Below, piece after piece: positions 1 to 12,592 of a DNA stretch of 64,000 bases. The notes beneath the pieces are model-generated. The model was not told the DNA's origin and did not search any database. It worked only from the letters and a program-made list of their open reading frames with translations. Both the position numbers and the translations under genes were made by a program. This stretch comes from Psettodes erumei (Eukaryota > Chordata > Actinopteri > Pleuronectiformes > Psettodidae): the NCBI GenBank assembly GCA_016785225.1, contig JAFBJZ010000377.1, forward strand, positions 1,798,001-1,862,000, read 5' to 3'. Within the stretch, counting starts at the first letter, position 1. Every line of letters starts with the position of its first letter.

Positions 1-222
1 TGCAAGTAACGCATGCAATGCAATGGTGGTTTTCTTTCTTCAAAGTATGACTTAGCAGGATCCTAGGAACAGACCATGCTGATCGGCTGAAAACATTTAC
101 TTAAGCAAGTGTTTCGAGCTACAGCGAAGAAACCACATATACGCTTTTAACCAGTTACTTCTCCTTCTGAATGACTGCACCTCACCACAGCCCCTTTAGT
201 CACTAGAAGATGTGAACATTCA

Positions 223-237
223 CCACTAGGTGGCTGC
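223..237 (+). promoter_or_regulatory. CTCF-like motif
   Basis: CCACTAGGTGGCTGC fits the vertebrate CTCF core CCASYAGRKGGC at every position of the core, on the plus strand. Binding is inferred from the motif only. Confidence 0.45.
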
Positions 238-639
238 AACAAACCAGTGACAGGTTCACCATGCTGCCTCTTTTTCTTTTCGTGGCAACACACAAAAACG
301 AAGCAAACACAAGTTTGTCACTCATCATTTAATAACACCTCAATTCACATACAGCAAACTTGGAAATCTAGTATTCATACATCCACACAACATTGAAACA
401 TCAACAGATTTAAATGCAGTTAGGTTTTTTACTGAATTAAAAGGGGTGTTCTAAAAGTTTTTTGCCAATGTATTCCAATTATGCTATACACTATTACTAT
501 ATAGCAGCAGTAATACTTAAGTAAAGTGGTTGGCTCATAATATTTATGAATTATGCAAACATCCCAGTGATTGCACTCATTGCTATGTGTATACCTTTAC
601 CTCCTGTTGCAAGGATGACTAAATTAATACAAAATAGTA

Positions 640-652
640 AGGTCAAAGGTCA
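640..652 (+). promoter_or_regulatory. Perfect DR1 nuclear-receptor element
   Basis: AGGTCA A AGGTCA: two identical consensus half-sites with a one-base spacer. This is the optimal DR1 bound by PPAR/RXR, HNF4 or COUP-TF dimers. It lies about 4.1 kb downstream of the slc5a6 stop codon. Function is inferred. Confidence 0.5.
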
Positions 653-1097
653 AGGCAGGACCTTGTTTACAAAATGGTAATATTCCCAAGTAAAAACAGA
701 CACGTGTTGAACAAGGGATTGATGTGTGACTTTCTCAATACCTCATATCTGTGTGTTTCAGGTTTCACACTTCAGGACCATGAGGCAGGGTTCTCCTTCG
801 CCATTTAAAGAGAATAAAACTGTGTGCAGTTCAGTTAACAGCTGTGTGTGTGATCATTAATGTATTCATAGACGTCACTTTGGTCCACTCCCGGGACAGA
901 CATCCTGGGCTGTGTACGAAAACGTTAGAAGTACTTCAAGATACCGTGGAGTTTAGAAAAAAACCCGACACACACACACAAAATGAAGGCACAGCCAAAG
1001 CAGAGGAGTCATCGTGACTCCAGTGCTTGTGGTGTTGTGTTTTGTATTTTTGGAATGCATAGCAGGAAGAATTCTTGTGGGGTGGGAAAACAAATAA

Positions 1098-1126
1098 AAT
1101 AAATATTGCTTGAAACAATATTTATT
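1098..1126. terminator. Palindrome with polyadenylation hexamers on both strands
   Basis: A perfect 11-bp inverted repeat (arms 1098-1108 and 1116-1126, 7-nt loop) has AATAAA at the start of the plus arm (1098-1103) and at the start of the minus arm (1126-1121). An additional overlapping AATAAA begins at 1093. On the minus strand it is the first canonical AATAAA I find downstream of slc5a6, which would imply a 3.7-kb 3' UTR. On the plus strand it could end a gene entering from the left. Confidence 0.4.
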
Positions 1127-4100
1127 GGGGAAATTACGAAGTGCCCTGCATTTCTTTCACAAGCTCCATTTTCAATATAAGAAAACAAGGTTACAAACAG
1201 ACAAAACAAGGCAGTTGGTTATACTTGCTGACATTGCTGTCAGTAAAACACAACTCTGGGCTTATGAACTCTGTATCTAAGCTGCTTTACACCAAATCAT
1301 GGCTTCAGTCAGACGCCTTCAGTAGAAGGACTACTGAGCTCTGACCTCGTTGTGCTTTATCAGGTGCATTAGTGCTCATTCGTACCACATTGCTCCATCC
1401 AGAACATCTTTAACAGAAATAATATTCCTGTGTCATGCTCCCTCACATTTGCGTACCATTAACACCACAGGCCTCCACTTCAAATCATTTCAAGTAAGGA
1501 GGATTCTACATTGTGCAATCAAAAATAAATTAGTTGAAAATCTCTTGGAAACATTAACCATTTTTCATTTCTGAAGAATGACAGGATCTGACAGCGAGAG
1601 TTTGGGATGCAACATTTTTGAAAAAAAAATGGGCGGCGACTGATGCAATATTTCCTGTGTTAAGTGCCGCTTGAGGCAAAGGATGCTAGTGCGCTCACAA
1701 AATGCTAACACGCACAGTGCTCCGGTTGTTTTCCATGAGTTAGTGGGCATTGAGTGGGCTGTTACATTCCCCACGTAAAAAAAGAGAAGAAGAATAAAAA
1801 AAAAGAATGGTTCTTGCATATAGAATTCCACATTTCAACTTATGAAATGTGTGTAGGCTTGAGGTGAAATTACAAAAATATACAAATGAGATCTCAAATA
1901 CATCTTCTATTGGTAATAAAAACAATTGAACATGAAATTAATCCATATTCTATATGCTTTGGATAAATTGAGGTATTTCTAAGTGTCAGGGTGGTGGAAC
2001 AAACGAGCTGGTTCTCTAACGGACCAGTGCTAAAACATGGCTTTAAAAAGGGCTCAACATTCCATTGAGGGGATCTAGGGGTCTCCAGAGTCTGTAATCC
2101 TTTTCAAATAATGAATGTGACACAAACTAAGCAGATTTGCAGTTCTGCTGCTACGCCGTGTGCCACGCTGATTGTCTGGCATGCACTTGAATCTCAACTG
2201 CAACTCCAGTGACTCTGAAATTCAAGAGGAAACCATAAAGGCAACAGAGACGCACACGGGCCCTGTGGAGGAAACATGTCGGACTGGTTTGACCATTAAA
2301 AGGCCTAACAAAAAGTCACGTGACTAAATATGGCCGTGGAATCTGTGGAGAGCACAGACGGCACTGACTGGAAACATTGTTACACACAACATCTCCCTTA
2401 TTACATGGGGGACAATGGATGATCTGAAAATGCTGTGGTGGTGGTGGGCAAGAATTCAGTGATTCCAAAAATTGTGACAGTGATGACGATGACGCCGAGC
2501 ACGTTCAGAATGGGCAAACCATAAACCAAGTCACATGGCGCTGAAAACATCAATTTGAAAAAAAAAACAAAAACAAAAAAACACTTCACATGATTAGTAT
2601 ACACAATTACCAGAAAAAGTTACATGGCCCTAAAACACATTACATCAAAAACATCTCATGGAATTAAAGTTTCAATCTCAAGGTGAAAGATGGCTTCTAC
2701 ATGTGACTGAGCAGTGCTATGTGTATCAGATGAGAGCAGCGATGGAAAAAGGCTGTTCACTCTAAAGTCCCCTAACAATTTTGATTCATAGGCGAGGGGT
2801 GCAGTGAGCAATGACGACTCACGGGAGTACACAAGTTCTCAAAGTAGGGAACAGAGTGGCTAACTTCCTGTGAGGAGCACGCGTGGGCAGTGGACAACGC
2901 GGTAATGGCGGTTCAGGATTTCCTGCCGCGGGACGTGACGTCCGCCCTCATCTGAACACACGTTTTTTTTTTTGTGGACATCTACAATAGCAGGTAGAGG
3001 GCGACTAATGAGTATCAAACCAAATCTATGTAAAGACACAACACTATCACAGTAGCACAGGGTACATGTCATGCCCTCAGGTCAAGTCCAGTCTCTCTTC
3101 TTTTCTACTCATTTTATATTGTCTGATACATAATCTGGGATTTTCTGGTTCCACAATCTTTATAAAAACCTGATTTTGTTATCTTTTTTGTCAAACAGAT
3201 GTGACTGGGTCCAGTCACAGTGGCACAGCTCTGTGTGCGTAAGAGCTGCCCTATAACTTCAAACTGCACACATCTGGACCGATCCAGAAGCGTGTGCATG
3301 GCGCCAAGTTAGTTTCAGACTCTCCAACAGAGATCAACTGACTTGGATTACTGCATTTATGGGATTATGCACTGCTCCATGTGCCATTATTTTTGAATTT
3401 TGGGAAAAAGGTTGTATACTAAAACACACCTTAAACGTGCCTTTCCCCATGTGGATACTCCACTACAACTTTTCTGAAGACATTGTGGTGGGACTGCTGG
3501 CGTCTGGACACTACACTGTGCTGTTGGCTGCTAAAAAAAGGCCGGAGCTGACCTTCACTGCTGGAAAGCTTGGAGGCTAATCTGCATTGCTGGCATAAAT
3601 GCGGTATGAGGGAGTACATGAAGGCGTTCAGAGACACTGGGAAATTTCTGCATTGCATACAGAAAGCGTAAAAAACTGAGGCTAAATGCATTTTCTTAAA
3701 TCTACATATATGTTCTCACAATTGCCAACATTTGTTTTGGTTTGTGTTGTGAAATTCTTTTAAAACTGGAGTCTAATTTAGAGAGACACAGCAATTTGCA
3801 TGGGTCTGTGCGTGTGCGGTTGTGTTTGGAAACAGCACAGATACCAGACAGGCTGTTAATGACCAAATGTTAATCAGCTGTGTTTAGCTAGCTCCAGTTA
3901 AGGTTGCCATGGTAATGGCACCATTGTTTTCCCCCCTGAGCGAGACGGTCTTTTGTAAGGTTTGGCTCAGAGCACGTCTCCCAACTCTGGCTATTCATTC
4001 AAAAACTGTAACTCGTATCGCCATGGTTTTCCGCCTCAAGTGCGACAAGACTTTGCTGCACCCCTCTGCGACATTTCGTGTTGCCAGGGTCAAAGTTTTG

Positions 4101-4799
4101 GAAGCTAGAGCGAGTTTAAATAGAGGGGTGTTTGTTTGGCATTCTTTGGGACAGTTGCAAGGTATTTCAGTCAAAAAGAGGCTTTTTCTTCAAATTCTGT
4201 GTCACATTTTCTAGAGCAGGAAAATTTTTTCCTACAACCCTGATGTATAAATTGTGAATGAATGCATTATTTGAAAAAAATTGCAAGGTGCTTAAGTGCT
4301 AACGTTTGCGAAAATCAAACCTGCTGCCGTTAAATAAAAAATGTCAGAAAAAAAAAGCATAAAACATAAACTGCAAAAACTCAAAAGCTCTAAAAGATAT
4401 TAAAAAGCTGAAAACAAGATGAATAGCTGAAACTGTTGTGACTGTTTAAAACCTGAATGGTGTTTCTATCAAAACATGTCGAAGTAGGTGAAAGTCAACG
4501 AGGAAAAAGATTTTGAAGATTTGAATTTCAGTTCAGCATATTTTCAATTCAGTCCAATGAGAACATTTTTGTTCTGACGTTTGAATTGTAGTCAAGTGCC
4601 AAGAACGGTGGAGTGATGATAAAAAAATAACTGCTTGCTCAGCAATCCCACCAGTAAGATTCTTCTGCTTCTGTCGGTGTAAAACACCAACAGTCAAGCA
4701 TCTTCTAACTAACCTCTCAAAGAAACTTGACACCTAGTGACATTCAAGGTGTGTACATGTGTGTGTCCTGTGTACGTTACTAATAAGTGGAAAAAGTGA
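1127..4799. other. Non-coding region downstream of slc5a6, possible long 3' UTR
   Basis: No exon with recognisable protein similarity on either strand. The open frames here, including a 101-codon plus-strand frame at 3909-4214, are unlike known proteins and lack coding character. If the minus-strand hexamer at 1121-1126 is used, this is slc5a6 3' UTR. Variant hexamers (for example TATAAA on the minus strand near 3165) would shorten it. Confidence 0.45.
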
Positions 4800-7700
4800 T
4801 CACAAGGATGTTTCCTGAACTGTTTGAGCTTCCAGCTCAATGGAGGGAACGGCGATCTTCGTCCGCAGGTCTTCGTCCTCCGTTGGCTCTCTGTGACTGT
4901 CCGTCTCTTTGTCCTCCGTCACCGTGTCATCGTTACAGCAGGCAGCTCCGTTGCTGTCTTTCTTGGCCATCTGGTAAGGCTGTGCGTGGATTTCTTTGGC
5001 CTGGAGTCAACAGGTACAGAAAGGCCGTTGAAGACTCGGGTGACACCAAACGAAGCAGGAAGACGCGCAGGGGCGCAGACGTGAGGTTTTACCTTCTGAG
5101 CCAGCGGAGTGACGCAGCAGAGCTTTTCTTTGTAGCGCTCGGGCAGGAAGAAGAGCAGCTTGCCCATGACTGGGTAGACTGTGCCGGGGGTCAGCTCGCT
5201 CTCCTTCATGGGTCCTAACGTATGAAGGGACGAGGGAACAGGACAGCACGTTTACCTTTGATCACAGCAGTAAAGTAAAGTAACAGTAAGGTATGTAAAA
5301 CGGCAGTAGTATGAAATTAAATGAAGACAATCAACAGCATAGCTACTGCACATTACACTCTTATCTAATAAAAAGGTGCAAATCATACAAATACTGGTAA
5401 TTTGACAAATATTCAGCATTTGTTGTCAACCATCTGTCATTATTTTCATGAATTCCTTCAGCACACTATAGTAACCCTCCCCCCGTGTGCGTGAAGTATT
5501 ATACACTTGATTACAAGCCAACATTACATCAACGTCACTTGATGCTTCAGTCAGAACAAAACAACGTAGTCACATGACTTGCTCAGCCTGCTCCCTGTGT
5601 TGTTGGAGTAACACGGATACCTGAACGCCTGGTGAGCGTTGCAAGAGACGACTGGCTGGCAAAAGCTCAAAGCGTGCATGATACGCAATGAGCTACAGTA
5701 AAGCTAAAGCAAGATATCCCAGTGTGTGTACCTGTTAAAAAGCTGACTATTAGTCCCACCACCACCACGGTGGCTGAGTTGTGACCGCTGTACCACATGT
5801 AGGACAATGAGTACAGCGCCTCCACGCCTGTCGGCCTGAGACACGAGACACACGAGCAAGACAAAAAAAGTAGCAGTTAAAAACGTATTTTCCTCATTTT
5901 ACAGAGCAAGTATGGAGAATTGTTTTTTTTCCCAGCCTATTGTATGCTTTGGTTACCTTGGCTTGGGAGTGATGGCGCTGGCCAGTGTGGTCATGGCAGT
6001 GGTGGTAATGTTGTCAAAGGCAGTGTTGTTGAGAGGAGGCACTGAGGCCACGGCGGACATCCGCATCACGAAACTGCCGATGCCGATCCAAAAGGCCATG
6101 GCCAGGCCCGCTATCAATCCGACCAAGGCACCCTGGGGAGAGCAGCAGAGAGAGAGGAGTGGCCATTCCCATCTCGATTATTTTCCCCATTACTATTTAT
6201 CCGGGATCACAATGACAAAACCCCCCCAAAAAAAACAGAATAAATAGCTGATGTTAAAGGACTCACAACTGGGTTTGCCCAGGGGAAGAACATTCCCAAA
6301 CAGAAGACACCCAGCAGGGGACCGCCCACCATCCCAAAGATACTGAAGGCTGCCTGAAGGCACAACAGAGCATGGCAGTTTAACGAATGAACTTCAGTAC
6401 ACATCAACATTATTACAAACTGTATTGTTCTTTGTATCTTTCTGATACAACCTTTATAAGTCAAATGATTCTGATAAAATAAAAAAAAAACCCTCCTCAC
6501 TTTAATGTCCGTATGAAACATTCTCCCTTGAGACAAAATTAAACTGTGGCTTTTACTAATCAGGAAATCACGATAGCCAAAATGCGAGCATCATTCGATA
6601 TGGAGCATATCTTACATGAATAACAAATCAGAGCATGTGTAGAGACTGTTACCTGCAGCACAGATCCCATGATGGAGGCGATGTAGGCCATGGCCAGACA
6701 CACCAGGCCGTAGGTCAAAGCTGTGGAGCACATGACAGCAAATATTGAGCTGGCAGAGCTGATGCACTTGCACTGCTCTTAAAAATGTTTCTGCAGTTGA
6801 AGAGAGGTTTATGGATATATTATCAGTCAGTGGGTGCAAATGAGTGTGTCCTGCAAAATGGGGTGTATAAGGTATTTCGGAGAACCAAAGTTAGAATTTA
6901 CACTGTCAACCACAGAGTGTGTGTTTTAGTCTTTTGTGGCACAAATTCTGGAAACATCAACAACAAAAACCAGTCGTCTTACCGAGTCCCTTGGACAGCA
7001 GCGTGGCCTTGGCTTCGCTCATGCCTGGAAAATGAGGTTTAATCAGGTCCTCCATAGTTACTGTTGCCAGGGAGTTGAAGGCTGAGGAGATGGTGCTGGT
7101 AGGACAACAAGATTAAATGAGTAACTGTTTTTTGGTAAACACATTATCTGCAAAGCAACGGCCCTCAGGACAGTGCAGGAAATCTGTAATGACCTGAACC
7201 TTTCTGAAAATGACAGATCATTTCATGCACTCTGGAGCACCACAGGGGGACTAAAGTTCAGTAAGAGGGGATGTAAAGTGATATTTATCATTTCTTGCTA
7301 CATGAGGCATTGAAAAATTATCTATGTATATGCAAGCAGAAGTCCTAAAATGGACGGGATATGAGTCAAATTTTGTGTTAGACCTTTAAATGAATGCTGC
7401 ACTGAAATGAGTGATATGAGAAACTGCCATGCTTAATGTCATGCTGTGTCTAAGGAGGCCTGAGGGGAAAGAGCACACACGCAAGACATTAAACAATCTA
7501 GTCATGCATGCAACTTCCAGGATTTATTATCAAGTGACTGACTAGGTTGAAGCCAAAGCTTATAAAATCAAAGTAAACCAACAAACAACAGGCGACGGCG
7601 GTTGCACCTGGTGACTGACAATTGACACATGGTAAAACAAGCCATGTCTCGTTTACCTGAGAGCTCCGCTGAAGAGACAGGCAACGAAGAGCCCCGGGAG

Positions 7701-10700
7701 CCCAGGCAGGTCTTTGAACACATCCATCACAAAGTACAGCACCATCTGCAGACACACACTAAACATTAGGATGGACAAACAGAGTAAAAACAATGCACAG
7801 CCCTGCGATGGACTGGTGAGTTTTGCAGGGTGAACCCCGCCTCTCACCCACGAGCTCCCCTCTAAAACAAATATAGCTAAAGGGATGGATGGATGCACTA
7901 CCTCTGTATATTCAATATAGACAACTTGGGGTAGCACAGAGGCACATTAGTGTTCACCTGGTCCTTAGCTTTGACGTAGCCCTTGTTTAGGGGGCTGTCC
8001 TCTCCGTACCGAGCATACATGACGAGACCCATCAGGCAGCCTAAACACAGGACCAGCTGCTGGCACGGGAAGACTACGTAGCAGGACCTGAGGAGATATG
8101 AGGTGTGAGAAAGGTTAGCTCACTGCCTCCTGCCACAAAAAGCACCGCCAATGATGGACGCATGATAACTGACGTTATAAGGTTACACATTAAAAAACTG
8201 TTTAAGAGGAAACAACAATATGTATTATTATATTGTTTCCTGTATGCCTCGTGTAACAGTACAGAGGAAAGCATGTTGGGAGAAAGTGATGACACTGACA
8301 TGACAGCTTCTTTCTCCGAGCGCGAACTGAGGTATCTCTGGACCTGGGCCTGGTTGACTCCGTACAGGGCGAGCATGAGGAAGATCCCCCCCACACCCAG
8401 AGTCCAGAAGGTGTGACGCTCCAGGGGGTCAGGGTTCAGGCTGTGTGGGACAAAGAGAGTGAGAGTTTGCCTTTTGTCTTTCAGTGCGATTCCTGCTCTT
8501 TTGAGCAATCCTGGCTACTCACTCTAGTGACGCAATGCGACTGCCATTGACCGCTTTCCTCCAGACCTCTGCAATGCCCCCGGCCTGACTGGTCCCCACC
8601 ACGATCACTGCCAGCTGGCCCGCAAACATCACCACTGTCTGGAACACGTCAGTCCATATCACCGCCTTCAGGCCCCCCTACGTGACAGAAGCATGCTGGG
8701 TTACACTTCAGTGTTTCTGGCACGACGGTGCGCTCGCTTTAATGTCCGTAATGATCAGTAGTTAAAAACGATGTGTAAAGGTGTGCATGGTCAAGAGCTG
8801 CGATATTCTGTGTTTGTAGAATAATCACAGATGACAGATGTTTTATTTAGTAAGTTATTGTTTAGCTTTTGTAGTCGAACATGATTTTTGTAATTCCAGT
8901 GACTCACCAGAGCAGTGTATAGAGTGCACACTAATCCCATAGCGAGCACTGCACCCCATAGGTCAAACCCTGTCACTGCAAGTGAAGCGAGCGAAAACGT
9001 TACCATTACTTCAGGTTAAAGGTTACTCAATCGTTCAGGTAAGCATTATATAAACTTTACAATGTGTGCTGCATTCAATGTAACTCTTACCTGCATTGAG
9101 TGCCAAGGCTGGAGCATATAGGACCAACCCCATGTAAATGACCTGTAGAGGGAAGAGGATTGCACAAAAGGGTGACACACACAAAAAAAAGGGCTGATCC
9201 CAGAGATCATGTTTTGCTACTGACTCACATGTGAGATGAAACCCTCTTAACTATATGAAAATTCTACAGAGGGGTCTGCGCTTGTTTTGTTTTGTGTTTT
9301 TAATACAGTAGGTGGAGAAAGGAACAGATGTTTGGTTGCATAGGCAAAGTGGCCTTCAAGCAGCCCAACATCATCCATGAATTATTATACTACAATATTC
9401 ATTTTCTTTGAGATTAAAACCGGGTCATGAGCCCATCGATCCATGATAATACTGAACACTGTTGGAAGGAAGGACATTTTACAAGGGTCAGTGTGATCTT
9501 TGCAGGGCCAAAGTTTCAGTCAGGCTGTAATAGAATTATTCTTTGCTCTGTTATTTCTTAAAGAAACCAACTGCTGCTGCTTCACATCTAACAAGGGAAC
9601 TGTACTGTCAAAAACCTTTTCTTGACTTTTTTAATGATTTCTAATAAGATGCCTTGAGCTAAAAAAAACAAAACAAAGTTGGAGTAGTTATTGCCTCTTT
9701 CTAAATGCCTTACTATTACTCATTTGGTGACTCCAGTTGCCAACTTCCTGCCTAAATGGCAACTTGCAATAATTTTACAACATGTTCTTCGTCAAATGAT
9801 TGATAACCGGGCAAATGAGCAGGTGAGAATAAGGTGGTGGCCATAGCACCAATGAGATCTTAAAGGCTCACAAACTACTGTACACAGAGTATATGAAGTA
9901 GATCAAGATACCATCTGAAAGATGAACGTCAAAGTCCCACATATGCGAACTGTCTTGTTGAAGCGCAGCTCCAGGTACTGTTCAGAGGGGAGAATGTAAA
10001 AGAAATAAAAAGGAACAAAAATAAAGAACAAACAAAATCATAAGGCTGTTTATATATCATCTCAGAGTCACTCATGGTCAGCGCTAAGGACATCAGAACT
10101 GTCAGTTTAGGTTCTGATCGAAGTTAGAGATCATTCATTGCTGTAGCACTGATCTTTGGCGAATGACTGATCAGTGTCCTTGAGGTTCAGGAGAGGCACA
10201 GTCGACAAAAAACCTTTAAAGATAATCAGTCTTGACACAAGAACACGTTTTTGTTTTTTTTTTCTCCTGTTGGAAGTCAACATGTCAAGGATAAGAGAGA
10301 TAAGAGGACAGATAAGAGAGCTGAGCTCTGAGATCATACTTCAAAAAGACGACGACAGGAGAAGCCAGAGAAAGTGCTGACAGAGTGTAAAACTGAAAAA
10401 ACAGGCAGACAGTGGAAAGAAGACATGACAGTTCAGAAAGGGCTTTTCTTAAAAAGAAAACATTAACAGGTCATAAAGCCACCATAGTCTTTTTTTAACT
10501 CCACGTGCTTGTTGTGTGTACCTCGTAGGCACTGGACAGCCGCAGCCTGTAGAAGACTGGTATGAAAACATGAGCTGGGATGATCAGGCCCAAGAAGTAG
10601 GAGCAGCCCAGGAACCAATATCCGGTTCCAAAGGTGTAGACCTCAGACGGAGCGCCCAGGATGGCCACAGCTGACTGGAACGTGGCCAGCAGGGACAGGG

Positions 10701-10972
10701 ACACGGGCAGGCAGCTCATGGAGCGGTCGGCCATCAGGAATTCCTGCGGTCGCACAAAACACAGGCATCAGATGTTCGAGAACGCACTTGAAACTGACCC
10801 AGCGCTCTTAAAGAGTGTAAATAGGAAGGCGGCAGCCGAAGCCTACCTGCGTCGTGCGTTGGCGCCCGCCGGAGAAGGCATAAAAGAGGCCGATGCCAGC
10901 TGAGGCCACCAGCAGCAGGGAGAAGATGACGTAGTCCACCGTGGTGAACTGCATCAGGACCATATCCCCCAT
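4800..10972 (-). CDS. slc5a6: Sodium-dependent multivitamin transporter (SLC5 family), 16 coding exons
   Basis: Plasma-membrane Na+ symporter for biotin, pantothenate and lipoate (family knowledge). Coding exons in transcript order: 10847-10972, 10522-10743, 9912-9977, 9091-9142, 8908-8975, 8523-8677, 8300-8440, 7958-8087, 7657-7745, 6983-7095, 6653-6720, 6267-6353, 5957-6132, 5732-5835, 5093-5214, 4800-5000. All introns are GT-AG, all phases join, and 1920 nt give 639 aa, close to human SLC5A6 (635). Diagnostic segments: SLLATFQSAVAILGAPSE (about residues 57-74), a sodium:solute symporter signature ending YTALGGLKA (174-182), GVNQAQVQRYLSS, FGMVGGPLLG, and SLSYMWYSGHNSATVVVVGL near the last helices. 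These match SLC5A6 rather than SLC5A8/A12. Sequons N474 and N480 lie in the long loop of the 5957-6132 exon. The C-terminus is ETSL, a PDZ ligand like the human one. The start ATG is the first in the spliced 5' UTR. No frameshift or stop is seen, so it should be functional. Whether it is the a or b teleost copy cannot be told. Confidence 0.97.
7795..7890 (+). repeat. 3' fragment of a teleost SINE-like repeat in an slc5a6 intron
   Basis: The segment reads cctgcgatggactggtgag, then ...accccgcctctcaccc, and ends in a ggatggatggatg run. This is the recognisable end of the common fish repeat whose fuller copy lies at 41715-41990. It sits antisense to slc5a6 between the exons at 7657-7745 and 7958-8087, and does not touch splice sites. 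Confidence 0.6.
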
Positions 10973-11038
10973 GATGATGCGAGTTGTGTGTGTGTCGCGA
11001 GCACAGCAAGGGTGACACGTTCAAGTTAGCTTCTCTCA
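10973..11038 (-). other. slc5a6: slc5a6 5' UTR part of the start-codon exon
   Basis: On the minus strand a pyrimidine-rich tract ending TTCCTAG gives a strong 3' splice site, so the exon would begin at 11038. That leaves 66 nt of 5' UTR before the ATG at 10972. This stretch contains no upstream ATG, which supports the chosen start. A TG/CA-rich run sits just before the ATG. The splice assignment is inferred from sequence only. Confidence 0.6.
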
Positions 11039-12019
11039 CTAGGAACTTGGGGGAGTGGCGGAAGTGTGCAGGGAAGTGTTTTCCTAGAAAAACCGCAGGA
11101 AAAGAGTCGTTTCTGGTTTCATTTTTAGATATATCGATCAGAGGCAAATGAGTCACTGCAAACGTGAACTGCAAGAGCAGAATCACCAGAGTGACGCAAC
11201 AGTACGATGTGCTAGTTGATCATTACAAATCTACTTCTACTTTCCATCTGCTGATCAAATACATTTTGTAATTCTGTAATATTTACTGTCATCAGAGACC
11301 TTAGATTTAAATATCATTTTTGTGGCTCAAAAGCATCAGCACCAGTGGATTTCTATGATGATCAGTCACAGCTGGTGCTTCCAGCAGGCAGAGCAGACTA
11401 GAGCTTAGGACCTTGCACACCTTTACATTAATTTCCCTAATAAAAATGAATCACTGCTTAGCAGGTGGTGTACAAGCCTTGAAGACAGGGGAGACTGCGC
11501 TCCATCGAACAGAGACGGCGAGACCCCGTATGTGAAAAGTAAGGGTGACTTTGTTTCTCTGTTTTGTAAAGGAACTATATCTTATCTGAAACGGCTCACA
11601 TGTTGTGGCTGCTTAAACAAGGCCGTCTGGCATTTTGTTCTCTTCAGATAAAATGGTTAAAATGCCATCACTTTCTAATTAATGTACTGTATAAAGTTTA
11701 TATTAAGTTTGACATGATATATTTTCGATGCCACAGTTTGTTGGTTAAAATCAAACAAAATCTGTCACTGAATGCTTCTGTTCTAAAATCCATACAAACT
11801 TACACACACACACACACACACACTTTACTATCCCAGTCTACTTCTGACGGTGTGTTTGTGTCTGGATTACATCTGGAAAAGAGAAAACCTGTCTTAATTA
11901 CTACCTGCAATTGCTTGCAGTTTTGCAAAACACCAAAAAAAAAGGTCCCGGCAACAAAGTCATACGTGTCATCTCTGCGTGAATATTACAGTTACAAAGA
12001 AAAACAGCAGTGGACTTAC
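11039..12019 (-). other. slc5a6: Probable slc5a6 5' UTR intron
   Basis: About 1 kb between the two proposed 5' UTR splice sites. It contains a CA microsatellite at 11802-11823 and no supportable coding exon. Confidence 0.4.
11802..11823 (+). repeat. (CA)n microsatellite
   Basis: A pure run of about 11 AC units. Confidence 0.9.
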
Positions 12020-12121
12020 TGTAACTAGCGAGATGAAGATGCTGCTGCTGGCTGACGCACACTGGCCACTCAGATGCCAATGGAGGGAGATATCCTGGTC
12101 AAACTTTCCAATCACAGATCA
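12020..12121 (-). other. slc5a6: Probable internal non-coding 5' UTR exon of slc5a6
   Basis: On the minus strand there is an excellent acceptor (a tract ending CCTCTGCCCTCTCAG, with exon start at 12121) and a matching donor (GTAAGTCC, intron starting at 12019). They enclose 102 nt without any ATG. It lies upstream of the slc5a6 start exon in the same orientation, so it fits an untranslated exon spliced to 11038. It could be optional. No expression evidence is available from sequence. Confidence 0.5.
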
Positions 12122-12559
12122 CTGAGAGGGCAGAGGAAATAAAGCAAAAATGTTGCAATGTGCCTAACCCCCACCCCCCACACACATACATGACGAATAT
12201 GATCCATCACAATATTGTTGCACACACAAAAAAGATTCAGTATCTGTACCAAAACAAGCCTTTGCTGTCTTTCAGGTCTAAATCCTGAAAAAACAAAAAC
12301 CTGATCCCTTCTATGTTTTTATAAAAGACACACCACTCTCCTCCTCCACCGTTTGCACTTCAGGGGATGTGTTTTTGTTGTCAACGATGAAGACGCCGAT
12401 TTTCACCCCACGCTGTGCTCATCTGACAAAAACTCAATATTTTGCGACACATAAAACCTTCTGCACAGTTTCATGATGGGAGTTGGAGCTCTCAAGTGAC
12501 TTTCCAAGGCCAGCCAATAAGGTCTTATCATGGATTTCCAGATCAGCGTGTGTGCGTGA

Positions 12560-12591
<32 letters not shown>

Positions 12592-12592
12592 T
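12560..12592 (+). repeat. (TG)n(GA)n compound microsatellite
   Basis: A TG run directly followed by a GA run, in the proposed slc5a6 5' intron. Confidence 0.85.

Larger units (their letters stand above)
1..1097. other. Non-coding stretch at the left edge
   Basis: No supportable coding exon. It contains a CTCF-like motif (223-237), a perfect DR1 element (640-652) and AATAAA near 813 on the plus strand. It may hold the 3' UTR of a plus-strand gene lying outside the window, or simply be intergenic. Confidence 0.5.

Noticed and set aside
4787..5218. 143-codon plus-strand frame across the last slc5a6 exons
   Set aside because: It is antisense to two verified coding exons and an intron of slc5a6. 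Its openness reflects the GC-rich coding sequence.
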